Positions 53,148-62,610 are shown, counted from the stretch's first letter. The stretch: 64,000 bases of DNA from Methanoregula sp. UBA154 (GCA_002502245.1 DAPW01000027.1:9691-73690); one strand, 5' to 3'. Translations and numbers: made by a program. Notes: generated by a model from the sequence alone, not told the origin.

Positions 53148-54127
53148 CTAAATTCTGGCTCTGTAGGTTAATTTTTTTTCATCCATGACTTCAGACAGGC
53201 CGGATGGAAAAAGATCGCGAGCCGTTTGAAATTTTTTTCCCGAGCCGGACGTTTTAAAAAAAAATTCTTTACCAGGAAATCCCCTGGATCCCCAACTCGT
53301 CGGTCTCCGTCGTTACCCCCGAAACAGCCCTTCCTTTCAATATCCGTGCTCCTGTATGACTCAGAAGGACTTTCGCCTCCCAATTGCGTGTATTAACCCG
53401 GATTTTTTTCCACGTCAAAAAAATTCCCATCCGGGCCCAATCCTGCCCCGGAAATCTCCTCATTGTACCGTTTTCTCCCAATTCCCCGGATTTTCGGGTT
53501 CACGGGCATGGTCCCTCTTTCAGAAATCGCCCGAAATGAACTCCTTTTGACAAAAAGAGGGCATTTCAGAAGAGGGTAGGGGCATGGCAGGGATGTACTC
53601 CCGCAATACGATTTTTCCGACGTGAGGTCAGACCGGGGTGCGGGAGAAGGGAGTCAGGGATCCCTTACCACCCCTGCGGGAATTCTGGTACATCGGAGCC
53701 TGCTGCGAGCCCGGTTGTACCTCTTTTTCCCTGCCCCCGGATTTTAGAGGTCATAATTTTGGAAAAATGCGGAACCGGGCCGGAATTACTAAAACGTTCC
53801 CCGACGGGAACGGATGAGGTTGCATATATCAATGGTATGAAGCCCGAATGCGGGAGGGGATGTGGTCTGGGACGCGGGCGAGTACCGGCCTGGGAATATG
53901 CCTGCATCTTCCCCGGGATCGTCAGGGATAATAAGGAATTCTCCAGAGAAAAAAAACAAAACGCAATCGTTTGAATTTTTTTTTAGAGAAAAGTATTCCC
54001 GAAAAAAGATCGCGATCTATCCGGGATTTTTTAAAAAAGGTCCGGGTTACTCAACAACTTTCTAAAAAAGAAAAACCGGCCCGGTCCCAAATCCGGCAAA
54101 AAAAAATCCGGGAAAAAACCCGGCCTT
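53148..54127. other. 0.98-kb intergenic region without a supported gene
   Basis: Low-complexity and A/T-run-rich spacer between purQ and a converging lipoprotein gene. GGCTCTGTAG at 53158-53167 equals the outer end of the MITE but is not followed by its interior. Several short frames exist (for example 53665-53907) without protein-like features. GC-rich stems with A/T runs near 54075-54125 may terminate the lipoprotein or purQ transcripts. Confidence 0.5.
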
Positions 54128-54967
54128 TCAGATTTTCACTACGTTGACGTTCACATCAAACGCAGTTTCATTGCCGGTTACTGGCTCCCATGAGCGCCGG
54201 TAGGATGCCGAGAACTCCTGGGTACCGAGGTCCTTTGCAATAATTACCCATGTCCGGGTCCCACCGACACCTACCATGCCCTCGGCCGCCTTGTCCTGCT
54301 GGTAATCGGAAGACTGGATCTCAAGTCCTGATGAGACCGTTGCGTTCCATGAAAAGCCAGTCGTCGGGTTCTCCTTCAGCTGGACTGCAAAGCGTGTGCC
54401 CTGTGCAATATCCTCGGTCCTGCCCTTATCAGCTTCCGTAAGAGTAACCATCTTTTTTCCTTCCGCTGTTGTTACGGTCTCAGCTCCGGCTTTGCAGCCT
54501 TCACCGCGGAAGAGCGCCCATTCCTCGCAGGAAGTACCGTTTGCAAATGTGCACATGCCATACTCACCGCCTATTGCGTCCTTCTTCATCTCGGTGATAC
54601 CGCCGGCCTTTCCGCATGCATCGGACGCAGGGTTGGCCATTCCGACAGAAGGTGCAGTTGTTACTGCTGGTACACCGGCTTTGCAGCCTTCACCGCGGAA
54701 GAGCGCCCATTCCTCGCAGGAGGTGCCGTTTTTAAACGTGCACATGCCATACTCCCCGCCGGTTGCGTCCTTTTTAATTTCCGTGATGCCCCCGGCCTGC
54801 CCGCAGTGCACGGAAGCGGGATTCGCCATGCCTGCCGGTGCCGGTGTGGTCGCGGGAGGCGTTGTAGTCTGCTGTGTACAACCTGCGGCAATCACTGCCA
54901 GTACGAGCAGCACGCCAAGAACAAACAGTCCGGGAAGGATCCGCCCGGAACGAAGTAAAGATCTCAT
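54128..54967 (-). CDS. Lipoprotein with two DUF333 modules and a chagasin-like (I42) inhibitor domain
   Basis: A 279-residue exported lipoprotein (lipobox VIAAGC near residue 29). Two DUF333 modules follow, each with MANPAS..CG.AGGITE, GGEYGMCTF and SCEEWALFRGEGCKAG, at about residues 46-98 and 109-161. The C-terminal ~100 residues are an I42-type protease-inhibitor domain, with the NPTTGFSWN loop and the GVGGTRTWVI segment. The I42 family inhibits papain-like cysteine peptidases. The two DUF333 copies are very similar at DNA level (offset 189 bp), indicating a recent internal duplication. Confidence 0.82.
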   Translation of the reverse strand: MRSLLRSGRILPGLFVLGVLLVLAVIAAGCTQQTTTPPATTPAPAGMANPASVHCGQAGGITEIKKDATGGEYGMCTFKNGTSCEEWALFRGEGCKAGVPAVTTAPSVGMANPASDACGKAGGITEMKKDAIGGEYGMCTFANGTSCEEWALFRGEGCKAGAETVTTAEGKKMVTLTEADKGRTEDIAQGTRFAVQLKENPTTGFSWNATVSSGLEIQSSDYQQDKAAEGMVGVGGTRTWVIIAKDLGTQEFSASYRRSWEPVTGNETAFDVNVNVVKI

Positions 54968-54989
54968 GCGTATCCTGTGCGATTGGTAA

Positions 54990-55027
54990 TGTTAATAACA
55001 TTCCTTTCAGTGCGAACTTCTTCGCAC
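54990..55027. promoter_or_regulatory. Promoter region of the DUF333/I42 lipoprotein with inverted repeat
   Basis: GTTATTAAC on the minus strand, about 23-32 bp before the start at 54967, can serve as TATA box. Just upstream is a perfect inverted repeat GTGCGAA-CTTC-TTCGCAC (55010-55027), a possible operator. The rest of the gap to 55284 holds nothing I can identify. Confidence 0.4.
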
Positions 55028-55284
55028 TCTCCGTACTATTCCGTCATACAGCGATAGCTGGCAAGGGCATGGCGTTGTTCCTTCAATCGTCCGGGAGACC
55101 AGAAGCTTGTTGCGGGAAGGACAAGATGAAGATCGCTGACGGGTGCAAAGATTTTAGCGCCCGGTGAACACGGGATTCGGAACCCCGGTTTCATGGACGC
55201 AGGATATCATATCGCTTTTTAGCGGGAAGATTGGGAAGAGAATTAAAAAAAGAGAAATGCCTGCGCACTGATCCATCGAATGGA

Positions 55285-55836
55285 TCAGAGAACCGGAAGA
55301 ATGTTATCCTTCTCATAAATTGCTACTGGTGCAATGCGCCGGAGCACCAGAGGTCTGCTATCCACGGGTTTCAGTGAGATGGTGACAACCTGGTTTGGAA
55401 CAACCGGTGCTTTGGGATTGATTTGTATGACAAACTGTTCTTCAAAATCCATCCGCATATTCGGAAACCCAAGCTCGTTTACCACGGCAATGATGCCCCA
55501 GTAACCCGGGGGCGGATTGCCACGGTATCCCTCAACCGCAATGAAGAGCTCCGTCCGCACCGCATCTGCATAGACAATGGTGAGGTTATCCAGATCAAGG
55601 GTTTGTACGCCCGGTGCAAGGCCTATGGTGACCGTGATGGTATCGATAGTGCCGCGAGGTACTCCCTGAAGAATAATCCCCTGCCCGGTTACATCCCCGA
55701 TAGGCTGCAGCAGTACTCCTTCCTGGAGAATGCCCCCGCCTGCCCCCGGCGCCGGAGTGTCTTCGCTGATACAACCGGTTGAAAGAACACAAAAGGCTAA
55801 TAATCCTATCACTATCAACCCGTGTACCACTTCCAT
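55285..55836 (-). CDS. Lipoprotein with an archaellin-like beta domain
   Basis: A 183-residue exported protein from the Met at 55836, which gives a clean signal (EVVHGLIVIGLLAFCVLSTG followed by Cys). After a Gly/Pro linker comes VLLQPIGDVTGQGIILQGVP, then TITVTIGLAPGVQTLDLDNL and TIVYADAVRTELFIAVEGY, which resembles the outer beta domain of archaellins (the segment that begins with apolar strands around PGVQTLDL). The polymerising pilin helix is absent, so it cannot form a filament by the usual route. Assignment is tentative. Confidence 0.5.
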   Translation of the reverse strand: MEVVHGLIVIGLLAFCVLSTGCISEDTPAPGAGGGILQEGVLLQPIGDVTGQGIILQGVPRGTIDTITVTIGLAPGVQTLDLDNLTIVYADAVRTELFIAVEGYRGNPPPGYWGIIAVVNELGFPNMRMDFEEQFVIQINPKAPVVPNQVVTISLKPVDSRPLVLRRIAPVAIYEKDNILPVL

Positions 55837-56466
55837 GCCGGTATGACCTTCTTCCCTTGTTGCTGTTAGGATGTGACCGGATACTACAAAAACAATTTGG
55901 TCAGGGCACTCTGCTGTTTTCACACCTGAAACAAAGAAGGAAATTCGCTTTAAAATGGCAAGAACTGCATTCCTGAAATACCATGTAATCCGGTTATAAA
56001 AAACTGCAGAACGTGAAAAATCATGGTGCGCGAGATTTATTCCCCTCAGGTTATCTCCGGGGTTTTCACGACATGAATTAAAAGCAATCATCCATCTGGT
56101 GCTTTTGGAACTATATTCAAATGCGGTCCCTGAAGACCGGATCCGGCGAGCGTCATGAACCAGAAGATCTGATTTATGATGGCAAAAAATATCCTGGACA
56201 TTGAAACCCTCCCTTGGAGACCATGGAAAAACATACGGAAACCGATCCGGATTGAAGGAACAAGACGAGGACGGAGGACCAGGAAATAATGACTATCAGC
56301 CGCGCTCCTCTTCTGCAACGGCATGATCCGGGTCAGGGTTGTCGATAATTTCCAGCAGGTACTCTTCGATCACTCATCCGTTCAACAGTCAGACAATGTC
56401 AGGAGGTAACCTGGTTGCATGCTTATCGGGAAAAAAAGGAATGCCGGTAAAAACGTGTGCACCTTT
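55837..56466. other. 0.63-kb intergenic region without a supported gene
   Basis: Spacer between two minus-strand genes. Reading frames here (for example 56088-56324) lack family features. I see no repeat of the MITE type and no RNA gene signature. Confidence 0.5.
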
Positions 56467-57192
56467 TTACTTTTTCAGGAACCCGAGGATACCTTTTTTC
56501 TCCGTTCCTTGCTTTTTACGAGACAACACCGGGGTCTCAGGCATATGCCTTCCGGACCCGGGTTCGCCTTTTGTCTTCAGTTCGTCAGCAACGAGCGGAA
56601 GGTGGGCATAGCGCTTCAGGGGAGCGATCTGCTGGTCCTCATTTTCAAGGTGTGGCGGAGAAGGTTCAGGGATTCCCGAAGGCCCGGAATCCGGGGGCAC
56701 ATCGTTCCACGGTTCCCATTCCGTATCGGGAACGATGACCGGGGGCTGGGTTCCGGCAGGTTTCTTCTGCATGATGATGACCGGCGCCTGCCCCGGGTGG
56801 TGTACTGTCTGAACACGCGGGGGGTTGAACGGCGCCCCGCAGCGGTTGCAGAAGAGCGACTCGCCCTGGGGGTCGGGAGCTCCGCATGCCGGGCAGGTAC
56901 TGTTCCGGGGGAGCGGTTTTTGTTCAAAGGTAGTGCCACAGCGGGTGCAGAAGCGCGACTGGTTATCGAGGGCGGGGTTACCGCAGCTGCTGCATACGAC
57001 CGGCACCGTCGGTATTTTTGTGCCGCACCGGTTACAGAACTGTGCCAGTTCATCGGATACGACCGTGCCGCATCCGGGGCAGATCGGGAACGCGGGTCTT
57101 CTCTCTTCGGGCACAACAGCGCCGCACCGGTTGCAGAACTGCGCCCGGTCATCGAGCGCCGCGTGGCCGCATTTACCACAGGTTTTTGTCAT
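56467..57192 (-). CDS. Protein with four tandem zinc ribbons
   Basis: A 241-residue protein. Its N-terminal 130 residues contain four double-CxxC zinc ribbons: CGKCG...FCNRCG, CPGCG...FCNRCG, CSSCG...FCTRCG and CPACG...FCNRCG. The C-terminal part is Pro-rich and ends in a short basic tail (GILGFLKK). Such arrays mediate protein or nucleic-acid contacts. The ATG at 57192 is preferred over the GTG at 57201, given a TATA box (GTTTATACC) at 57222-57230. Confidence 0.75.
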   Translation of the reverse strand: MTKTCGKCGHAALDDRAQFCNRCGAVVPEERRPAFPICPGCGTVVSDELAQFCNRCGTKIPTVPVVCSSCGNPALDNQSRFCTRCGTTFEQKPLPRNSTCPACGAPDPQGESLFCNRCGAPFNPPRVQTVHHPGQAPVIIMQKKPAGTQPPVIVPDTEWEPWNDVPPDSGPSGIPEPSPPHLENEDQQIAPLKRYAHLPLVADELKTKGEPGSGRHMPETPVLSRKKQGTEKKGILGFLKK

Positions 57193-57221
57193 GTACTTCA
57201 CTAGAGGATAAAACAGAGAGG

Positions 57222-57230
57222 GGTATAAAC
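57222..57230 (-). promoter_or_regulatory. TATA box of the four-zinc-ribbon gene
   Basis: Minus-strand GTTTATACC about 30-38 bp before the ATG at 57192. The spacer from here to recQ at 57496 contains A/T-rich sequence and no gene. Confidence 0.45.
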
Positions 57231-57495
57231 ACTGTGATGCTTCTGCAACCTCGTTTATACCGCGTTAAAATTTTTGGATGTGCGTTTTTCGGGTAAAAAA
57301 TGGTGGATTCACGGTTCCGGTCTCTCCGGTTACGTCCGCTCCCCTCAGTTTGTGCATTGCCATCATGAAGTTCAGGTCTCCCTGATCGGACTGGCAACAA
57401 TAGGATCACCTCCGCACAGGTTCGCCCCGCATCCAAAGGGTTCTTCTAGCGATCCATTGAACAATCCCGTTGGATAGCAGGTTAACAGGATAATT

Positions 57496-59304
57496 ATGGA
57501 GAGGATTCAGGATCTTTTAAAAAAATACTGGGGCTACTCCTGCTTTTTACCGCATCAGCAGGAGATCATCGGGGCCGTCCTCGGAGGCCGTGACACGCTT
57601 GCGGTCATGGCAACGGGCGGAGGGAAGTCTCTCTGCTACCAGCTTCCCGCGGTGCACCTCGGGGGTCTGACCCTTGTCATCTCCCCGCTGATATCGCTGA
57701 TGAAGGACCAGGTCGACGACCTTAATACCCGTGGTATTCCTGCCGCCGCCTTCAACAGTTCCCTTGAGTACCGGGAAAAGGTAAGGATTGAGGCAGATCT
57801 GAAAGACGGCAGTCTCCGCCTCCTGTTTCTATCACCGGAAAAATGCATGCAGCACCAGTTCCTTGACTCTCTCCGGCATGCAAAAATCCGGCTCATCGCC
57901 ATCGATGAAGCGCACTGCATATCGGAATGGGGTCACAATTTCCGGCCGGAATACCGGCAGCTCTCCCTGATAAAGAAATATTTTCCGGGCATTCCGGTTA
58001 TCGCACTGACTGCAACGGCGATCCCTGAAGTCCGCAGCGATATCGTACGGCAGCTCGGTTTATCCGATACCCGGGAATTTATCGGCAGTTTCAACCGGAA
58101 AAACCTCCGTTACCAGGTACTACCAAAGAAGAACCCGATGGTCTTCCTCCTCCACTACCTTGGTCAGCACCGTGATGATGCCGGGATCATCTACTGCCTC
58201 TCCAAGAAAGAGACGGAAGATATTGCTGCCGAGCTGAAAAAACGGGGATTTCGTTCTGCTGCCTACCATGCCGGGCTTTCGAAACAGGTTCGGGAAGCCG
58301 TGCAGAACGCGTTTATCCGGGACTCGGTTTCCATTGTCTGTGCGACCGTTGCATTCGGTATGGGTATCGATAAGCCGGATGTGAGGTACGTGATCCATTA
58401 CGACCTTCCAAAATCGGTCGAGTCCTATTATCAGGAGACCGGCCGGGCCGGACGGGACGGCCAGTACAGTGAATGCATCCTGCTGTACAGCAGGGGGGAT
58501 TCTGCGCGGATCCGCTCTCTGCTCGAACATGATGATGGGGGCGGGCAGTACCTGCGCACCGGGCTGAAGAAACTCCGGGAGATGGTGGAGTATTGCGAGA
58601 ATTCCGGCTGCCGGAGGAAATACCTCCTGGAGTATTTCGGAGAGGAATATACCCTGGACAACTGCGGGTCGTGCGACACCTGTGACCACCCTCCCGATAT
58701 GGCCGATTGCACGGATGCAGCCCGGCTGATTGTTAGGTGTATTCAACAGTTACCCGGGAATTTTGGGATCGACCTCATCAGCGATGTTCTCCGGGGTTCC
58801 AAGAACGCGAAGATCCACGGGTACGGGTTCGATACCCTTCCCGCATATGGTTCCGGAACGAGATATGGCAAAGCCCAACACCGCATGTGGATTCATGAAC
58901 TGGTACGGCAGGGATATCTCTCGAGGAGCGGTGATAAGTACCCCGTCATCTGCCTGACCGGCAGGAGCCAGGAACTGCTGAACGGCAGGTGCCGTGTCAT
59001 GCTCCCGGTCCCGGAAAAAAGCGGTGCCGGAACAACACTTGCCCCCCATGACGGCACGCCGGGTGCAGAAGACCCGGCCCTTTTTTTACGCCTGAAATCC
59101 CTGCGGAAAACCCTTGCAGATTCACAGGGTGTTCCACCCTATGTCATCTTCCCGGATAAAAGCCTCCGGGAGATGGCCACAATCCGTCCCTGCGACCAGG
59201 AGCACTTTGCAGGCATATCCGGTGTAGGGGAGTACAAACTCGGAAAATACGGGCCTGCGTTTATCGATGAGATCCGGAAGGAGGTGGGGAATCTCCCGGA
59301 ATGA
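57496..59304 (+). CDS. recQ: ATP-dependent DNA helicase RecQ
   Basis: A 3'-5' helicase acting in recombination and fork repair, 602 residues. Motif I ATGGGKSLCYQLPA, motif II IDEAHCISEWGHNFRPEY, motif III ALTATAIPEV and motif VI QETGRAGRDG are intact. The RQC zinc site is CENSGCRRKYLLEYF with NCGSCDTC, and a C-terminal HRDC-like domain (FLRLKSLRKTLADSQGVPPY) completes the bacterial RecQ layout. RecQ is patchy in archaea, so transfer from bacteria is likely. It converges on the HD hydrolase gene, 5 bp apart. Confidence 0.95.
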   Translation: MERIQDLLKKYWGYSCFLPHQQEIIGAVLGGRDTLAVMATGGGKSLCYQLPAVHLGGLTLVISPLISLMKDQVDDLNTRGIPAAAFNSSLEYREKVRIEADLKDGSLRLLFLSPEKCMQHQFLDSLRHAKIRLIAIDEAHCISEWGHNFRPEYRQLSLIKKYFPGIPVIALTATAIPEVRSDIVRQLGLSDTREFIGSFNRKNLRYQVLPKKNPMVFLLHYLGQHRDDAGIIYCLSKKETEDIAAELKKRGFRSAAYHAGLSKQVREAVQNAFIRDSVSIVCATVAFGMGIDKPDVRYVIHYDLPKSVESYYQETGRAGRDGQYSECILLYSRGDSARIRSLLEHDDGGGQYLRTGLKKLREMVEYCENSGCRRKYLLEYFGEEYTLDNCGSCDTCDHPPDMADCTDAARLIVRCIQQLPGNFGIDLISDVLRGSKNAKIHGYGFDTLPAYGSGTRYGKAQHRMWIHELVRQGYLSRSGDKYPVICLTGRSQELLNGRCRVMLPVPEKSGAGTTLAPHDGTPGAEDPALFLRLKSLRKTLADSQGVPPYVIFPDKSLREMATIRPCDQEHFAGISGVGEYKLGKYGPAFIDEIRKEVGNLPE

Positions 59305-59309
59305 TCCCA

Positions 59310-59939
59310 TCATTCCGATTCAGATTTTTTACCCGTAACGGGTTTTTCTGGCGGGGATCCCGGTATCGTGATCTCGGCAGTGAGGGTCTCCAGAAAGTCA
59401 TGGAGAACGCGGTCCCGTTCTTCGGCAATGGTACGGGCGGTTTCTGTATACATAAGGCTTTTCAGATTCAGCAGTTTTTCCCGGATATGACTGGTGGCAT
59501 CGCCGATCTCCCCATGATGTTCTCCCGCCCTCATGAATGTCCGGGCAATACCTACGGCACCCATGGCATCCAGCTTGTCCGCATCGGAAAGGATCCTGGC
59601 CTCCAGCGTTTCCGGTTTTTCAACAGACCGGTACCGGTGTGTCCGGATGGCGTGGATAATTTTCTGGATAAGCTCTTCCTCATACCGGATTGACCGGAGA
59701 AACTGTTCAGCAATCCGCGCTCCCTCCACTTCGTGGGGAATCCCCTTCTCTTCCTCGAGTGGTCGGGCAATATCGTGAAAGAGGGCTGCAGGAAGTACGA
59801 TGCGCATGTCGGCACGTTCACGGTTTCCAATCTGTTCACAGAGGTATACCACCCGGAGGGTATGATCCAGCCCGTGAGAACCCGGTTGCCGGAATACTGA
59901 TCTCACGTGCTGGTACATTCTATCGATTTTTTCATCCAT
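59310..59939 (-). CDS. HD-domain phosphohydrolase
   Basis: A 209-residue metal-dependent hydrolase. Metal ligands are visible as H in GSHGLDHTLRVVYL, HD in LPAALFHDIARPLE, and a distal D in ILSDADKLDAMGAVGIAR. The pattern matches YedJ-type HD phosphohydrolases. The substrate, possibly a nucleotide, is unknown. The C-terminal ~20 residues are Lys/Pro-rich. Confidence 0.85.
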   Translation of the reverse strand: MDEKIDRMYQHVRSVFRQPGSHGLDHTLRVVYLCEQIGNRERADMRIVLPAALFHDIARPLEEEKGIPHEVEGARIAEQFLRSIRYEEELIQKIIHAIRTHRYRSVEKPETLEARILSDADKLDAMGAVGIARTFMRAGEHHGEIGDATSHIREKLLNLKSLMYTETARTIAEERDRVLHDFLETLTAEITIPGSPPEKPVTGKKSESE

Positions 59940-60292
59940 AACGCGCGCTGCTCTCAGGTATGTGTGAAACAGGTAGAATATAAATCCGGGTTGTTTTCAG
60001 ATAACCAGGATTTCCTGCATGATGATCTAACAGAGTTCCATCCAAAAGAAACTATCAGATAAACCAGAGGATTGTCCCAACCGGGTTCCCGGGCGTGCCG
60101 GGTGGTATCGGAGGAGAACCGTTGACATAGGGAACGGTTTTTAAAAGCCGGCACTTTTTTACCGGATAATTTTTCTCCTTCTTAATGTATACCCTGACTT
60201 AACCGGTTGTTCCAGTGGAAGTAAAGGGGTTTAAAAGAAGCAGGATTTCCCGGATCTTCAGGATAGCAGATATTGTGTTAAAAACAAAAAAT

Positions 60293-60340
60293 GCGGGCAG
60301 AATTCAGGTAAAAATTCCTGCCTGCCGTTTTTTATACCGG
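60293..60340 (+). terminator. Hairpin followed by T6
   Basis: Arms GGCAG/CTGCC and CAGG/CCTG pair across an A-rich loop, then GTTTTTTAT follows. Intrinsic-type terminators are less common in archaea, but the U-tract alone would terminate. No gene upstream explains it. Confidence 0.4.
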
Positions 60341-60547
60341 CTCAAACCGTCCGTCACCAAGTATATCCGGTGAAAGAGAGGGAACTGCATTGCTGGGATC
60401 TATAAACCGGCTGAACTGGAGGGGGCAATTGCATAAAAAGGTCTCCTCGCAGGTGAATCTCCGCAGGTGTTTGATAAGAATTAGTGATCTTCTCATATTA
60501 TGCGTTATTCAAGATTTTTTTACATGAATCAGCCTTCCCGCAATACT

Positions 60548-60555
60548 CTTATACG
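60548..60555 (+). promoter_or_regulatory. TATA box of the DJ-1 gene
   Basis: CTTATACG is 23-30 bp upstream of the ATG at 60578, giving a transcript that starts at or within a few bases of the ATG (leaderless). Confidence 0.5.
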
Positions 60556-60577
60556 ATCAGTCGTCATCACGCTTTGT

Positions 60578-61102
60578 ATGAAGGTTCTCATTGTTATTGC
60601 ACCTGAAAAATTCCGCGACGAGGAGTTTACCGTGCCAGCAGCCGCATTACAGAAGGCCGGAATCGGATACGCTATTGCCACGACCCGGAGAGGGCTTTGT
60701 ACAGGGATGCTGGGCGCAAAGATCAACGCCACCCTGTCGTTTGAAGAAGTGGATCCCAAATCCTACGACGGACTCCTCATTGTCGGGGGCAGCGGTGCCC
60801 AGACGTATCTCTGGGGTGATAAGCTCCTGGGTCAGATGGTGAAATTTTTCCATTCAACTGACCGGGTGGTTGGCGCGATCTGTCTTGCTCCTGTCGTGCT
60901 TGCCCGTGCCGGGATCCTGAAAGGGAAAAAAGCAACCGTTTTCAACAGTCCGGACTCGTTCCGCGAGATGAAAGCAGGTGGCGCAGTCCTCGTCGACAAG
61001 GCGGTTGCGGGCGACGGCCGGATTATTACGGCAAATGGTCCTGCGGCAGCCAGAGAGTTTGCCGACACATTCATCCTCACCCTCGCTGCAGCAAAAGGCT
61101 GA
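60578..61102 (+). CDS. DJ-1/PfpI family protein
   Basis: A 174-residue protein of the DJ-1/PfpI superfamily. It opens MKVLIVIAPEKFRDEEFTVP with the conserved Glu, has DGLLIVGGSGAQTYLW, and places the nucleophilic Cys in VVGAICLAPVVLARAGILKG. Members act as chaperone-peptidases, glyoxalases or deglycases; which is not clear here. The ATG at 60578 is preferred over one at 60500, because the TATA box lies between them. Confidence 0.85.
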   Translation: MKVLIVIAPEKFRDEEFTVPAAALQKAGIGYAIATTRRGLCTGMLGAKINATLSFEEVDPKSYDGLLIVGGSGAQTYLWGDKLLGQMVKFFHSTDRVVGAICLAPVVLARAGILKGKKATVFNSPDSFREMKAGGAVLVDKAVAGDGRIITANGPAAAREFADTFILTLAAAKG

Positions 61103-61185
61103 TCACCGGCCCGGAAACGTTGAAAAACAATTCCTTCAATTTTGACGCGGATGATAAAAAATGCAGGTACCTGTTTTTAATCATG

Positions 61186-61515
61186 TCACTGGTTTTCTTC
61201 CCATGCGATCAGTAACGATGCAAGTGCTCTGACAACGGTTTCGGTGTTCTCCGTCCTGGATACGTTATCGGTAAAATCGTATGACTTATCCTCAGTGGTA
61301 CTCAGTTGCGTAATCTCCCAGACCCCGAACCCGTCCGTTGCTATGGCAAGTCCGTCCCGGTATTTTTTGTGACCGATAAGGAAATGGCCGTTTCCGTATG
61401 TGATGATGATATCGGGATTTGCTGTCGTGGCAAGCACGGCCTTGATCTTTTCGTGGAGGTCATAGGGTGTCAGTACGTTATAAATGCAGTCTGCAAGTTC
61501 TTTTTTGGTCAGCAT
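61186..61515 (-). CDS. Small conserved-looking hypothetical protein
   Basis: A 109-residue soluble protein with good codon pattern but no recognised family. It opens MLTKKELADCIYNVLTPYDL and contains IIITYGNGHFLIGHKKYRDG and LAIATDGFGVWEITQLSTT, suggesting a small alpha/beta fold. It lies alone between a DJ-1 gene and the lipoprotein pair, on the opposite strand. The 282 bp up to the next gene hold no other feature. Confidence 0.55.
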   Translation of the reverse strand: MLTKKELADCIYNVLTPYDLHEKIKAVLATTANPDIIITYGNGHFLIGHKKYRDGLAIATDGFGVWEITQLSTTEDKSYDFTDNVSRTENTETVVRALASLLIAWEENQ

Positions 61516-61797
61516 TGTATCAGCCTCTGCCCGTACAGGTACTTTTTTCTGTTAATTGAAGAAGGAATGTATTTTATAAAAAGGTCACGTTGCTCCAGGA
61601 AACCGGAGAGAACGACACGGCCAGGTGGTTCTCACCCGGCCTGTGGCAGGGAAAAATCCACCCGCACGTTTCCTGATGAACTGCGCGCCTGCCTTGATGA
61701 ACGCCCGGTTCAGATACGCCCCTTCCGGCGGTCCCATTCTGTGCTGATACCCTGCCGCAAGCAAAAGCATAATGCCCCGCCGAAGAGAATTTTCTGT

Positions 61798-62610
61798 ATG
61801 AGGTATCCAGGGATTTTTCTCCTCCTGGTTGTGATTGCGTGCATTTTCATGGCTGGTTGTACCCAGTTACCAGAAACCAGCGCTGGTACTACCACAGCAG
61901 TTCCGGTAACTCCTCTGCCCCCCGCTGAACCTGCCACTCCCGCGACGGCAGCAGGTGAGATATCTGTACCCCTGGCAGAAGCAACGAGCATTCCGCGGCA
62001 GGTTGTTACCATTATTCATCAGGTCTCCCAGGTCCGGGATGTGAAGGATTCCGAACTCCTGTTCTCATTGCAGGTCCCGGTGGAATGGAGCGTCTCAACC
62101 CGCCGTCTCGACAATCCTGAGAATTTTCTTGGCTTCCTGTACCAGACGGACCTTGTCAGGAACAACACGTTCTCTATCCATACTTTTACCAATTACCGGA
62201 GCCGCGACCAGAACTATCGCGACGAGTGCCGGTGCTGGTCTCCGGCACCGAACGTGACCACTGTGATGATCAACGGCATCACCTTCGACCGGTTCGAATC
62301 AACGGCAAATGGCCGGACCAATGTCACCTATGTTGCACGGAAGACCAGCGCGAATGAACGCGGGTATCTCAGCGTACTGGCATTCAGTGCTGATAACAGC
62401 AGGCCGTTCGAAAAAGAGGATTATGATAACGTCGTTGCATCATTCCGGTATTACGGCAGGGACGATGTCAGCACCATGCCGGGCGACGAGATACCAAGGA
62501 TCGCCCCCGCTGAAGAAGAAGCGGGAAACATGCGGTCTGCCACTGGCAGTGGTTCTTCGAGCAAGAGCTCATCGGGCAGCAGTGCCCCCAGCTGCCCTAA
62601 TCGCCGGTGA
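61798..62610 (+). CDS. Lipoprotein, first of a paralogous pair
   Basis: A 270-residue exported lipoprotein (signal ending CIFMAGC, Thr/Pro/Ala linker). The main domain, about residues 65-235, reads QVVTIIHQVSQVRDVKDSEL, LQVPVEWSVSTRRLDNPEN and FDRFESTANGRTNVTYVARK, resembling PsbP-like or other extracytoplasmic alpha/beta domains with a VPxxW motif, but I cannot name the family with confidence. It ends in a Ser/Gly-rich tail. A paralogue starts 408 bp downstream. Function is unknown. Confidence 0.7.
   Translation: MRYPGIFLLLVVIACIFMAGCTQLPETSAGTTTAVPVTPLPPAEPATPATAAGEISVPLAEATSIPRQVVTIIHQVSQVRDVKDSELLFSLQVPVEWSVSTRRLDNPENFLGFLYQTDLVRNNTFSIHTFTNYRSRDQNYRDECRCWSPAPNVTTVMINGITFDRFESTANGRTNVTYVARKTSANERGYLSVLAFSADNSRPFEKEDYDNVVASFRYYGRDDVSTMPGDEIPRIAPAEEEAGNMRSATGSGSSSKSSSGSSAPSCPNRR

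Larger units (their letters stand above)
59940..60577. other. 0.64-kb intergenic region with a free-standing hairpin
   Basis: No protein gene is supported. At 60293-60334 a long imperfect hairpin (GCGGGCAG...CAGG, loop TAAAAA, CCTG-CCTGCCG) is followed directly by TTTTTT, like a terminator, yet no plus-strand gene precedes it for over 900 bp. A TATA-like TTTTTAAAA lies at 60138-60146. A small noncoding RNA ending at the hairpin is possible. Confidence 0.4.

Noticed and set aside
62288..62302. GGTTCGAATC resembling a tRNA T-loop (also at about 63484)
   Set aside because: Both occurrences encode the RFES residues of the two lipoprotein paralogues, and no acceptor or anticodon stem surrounds them.
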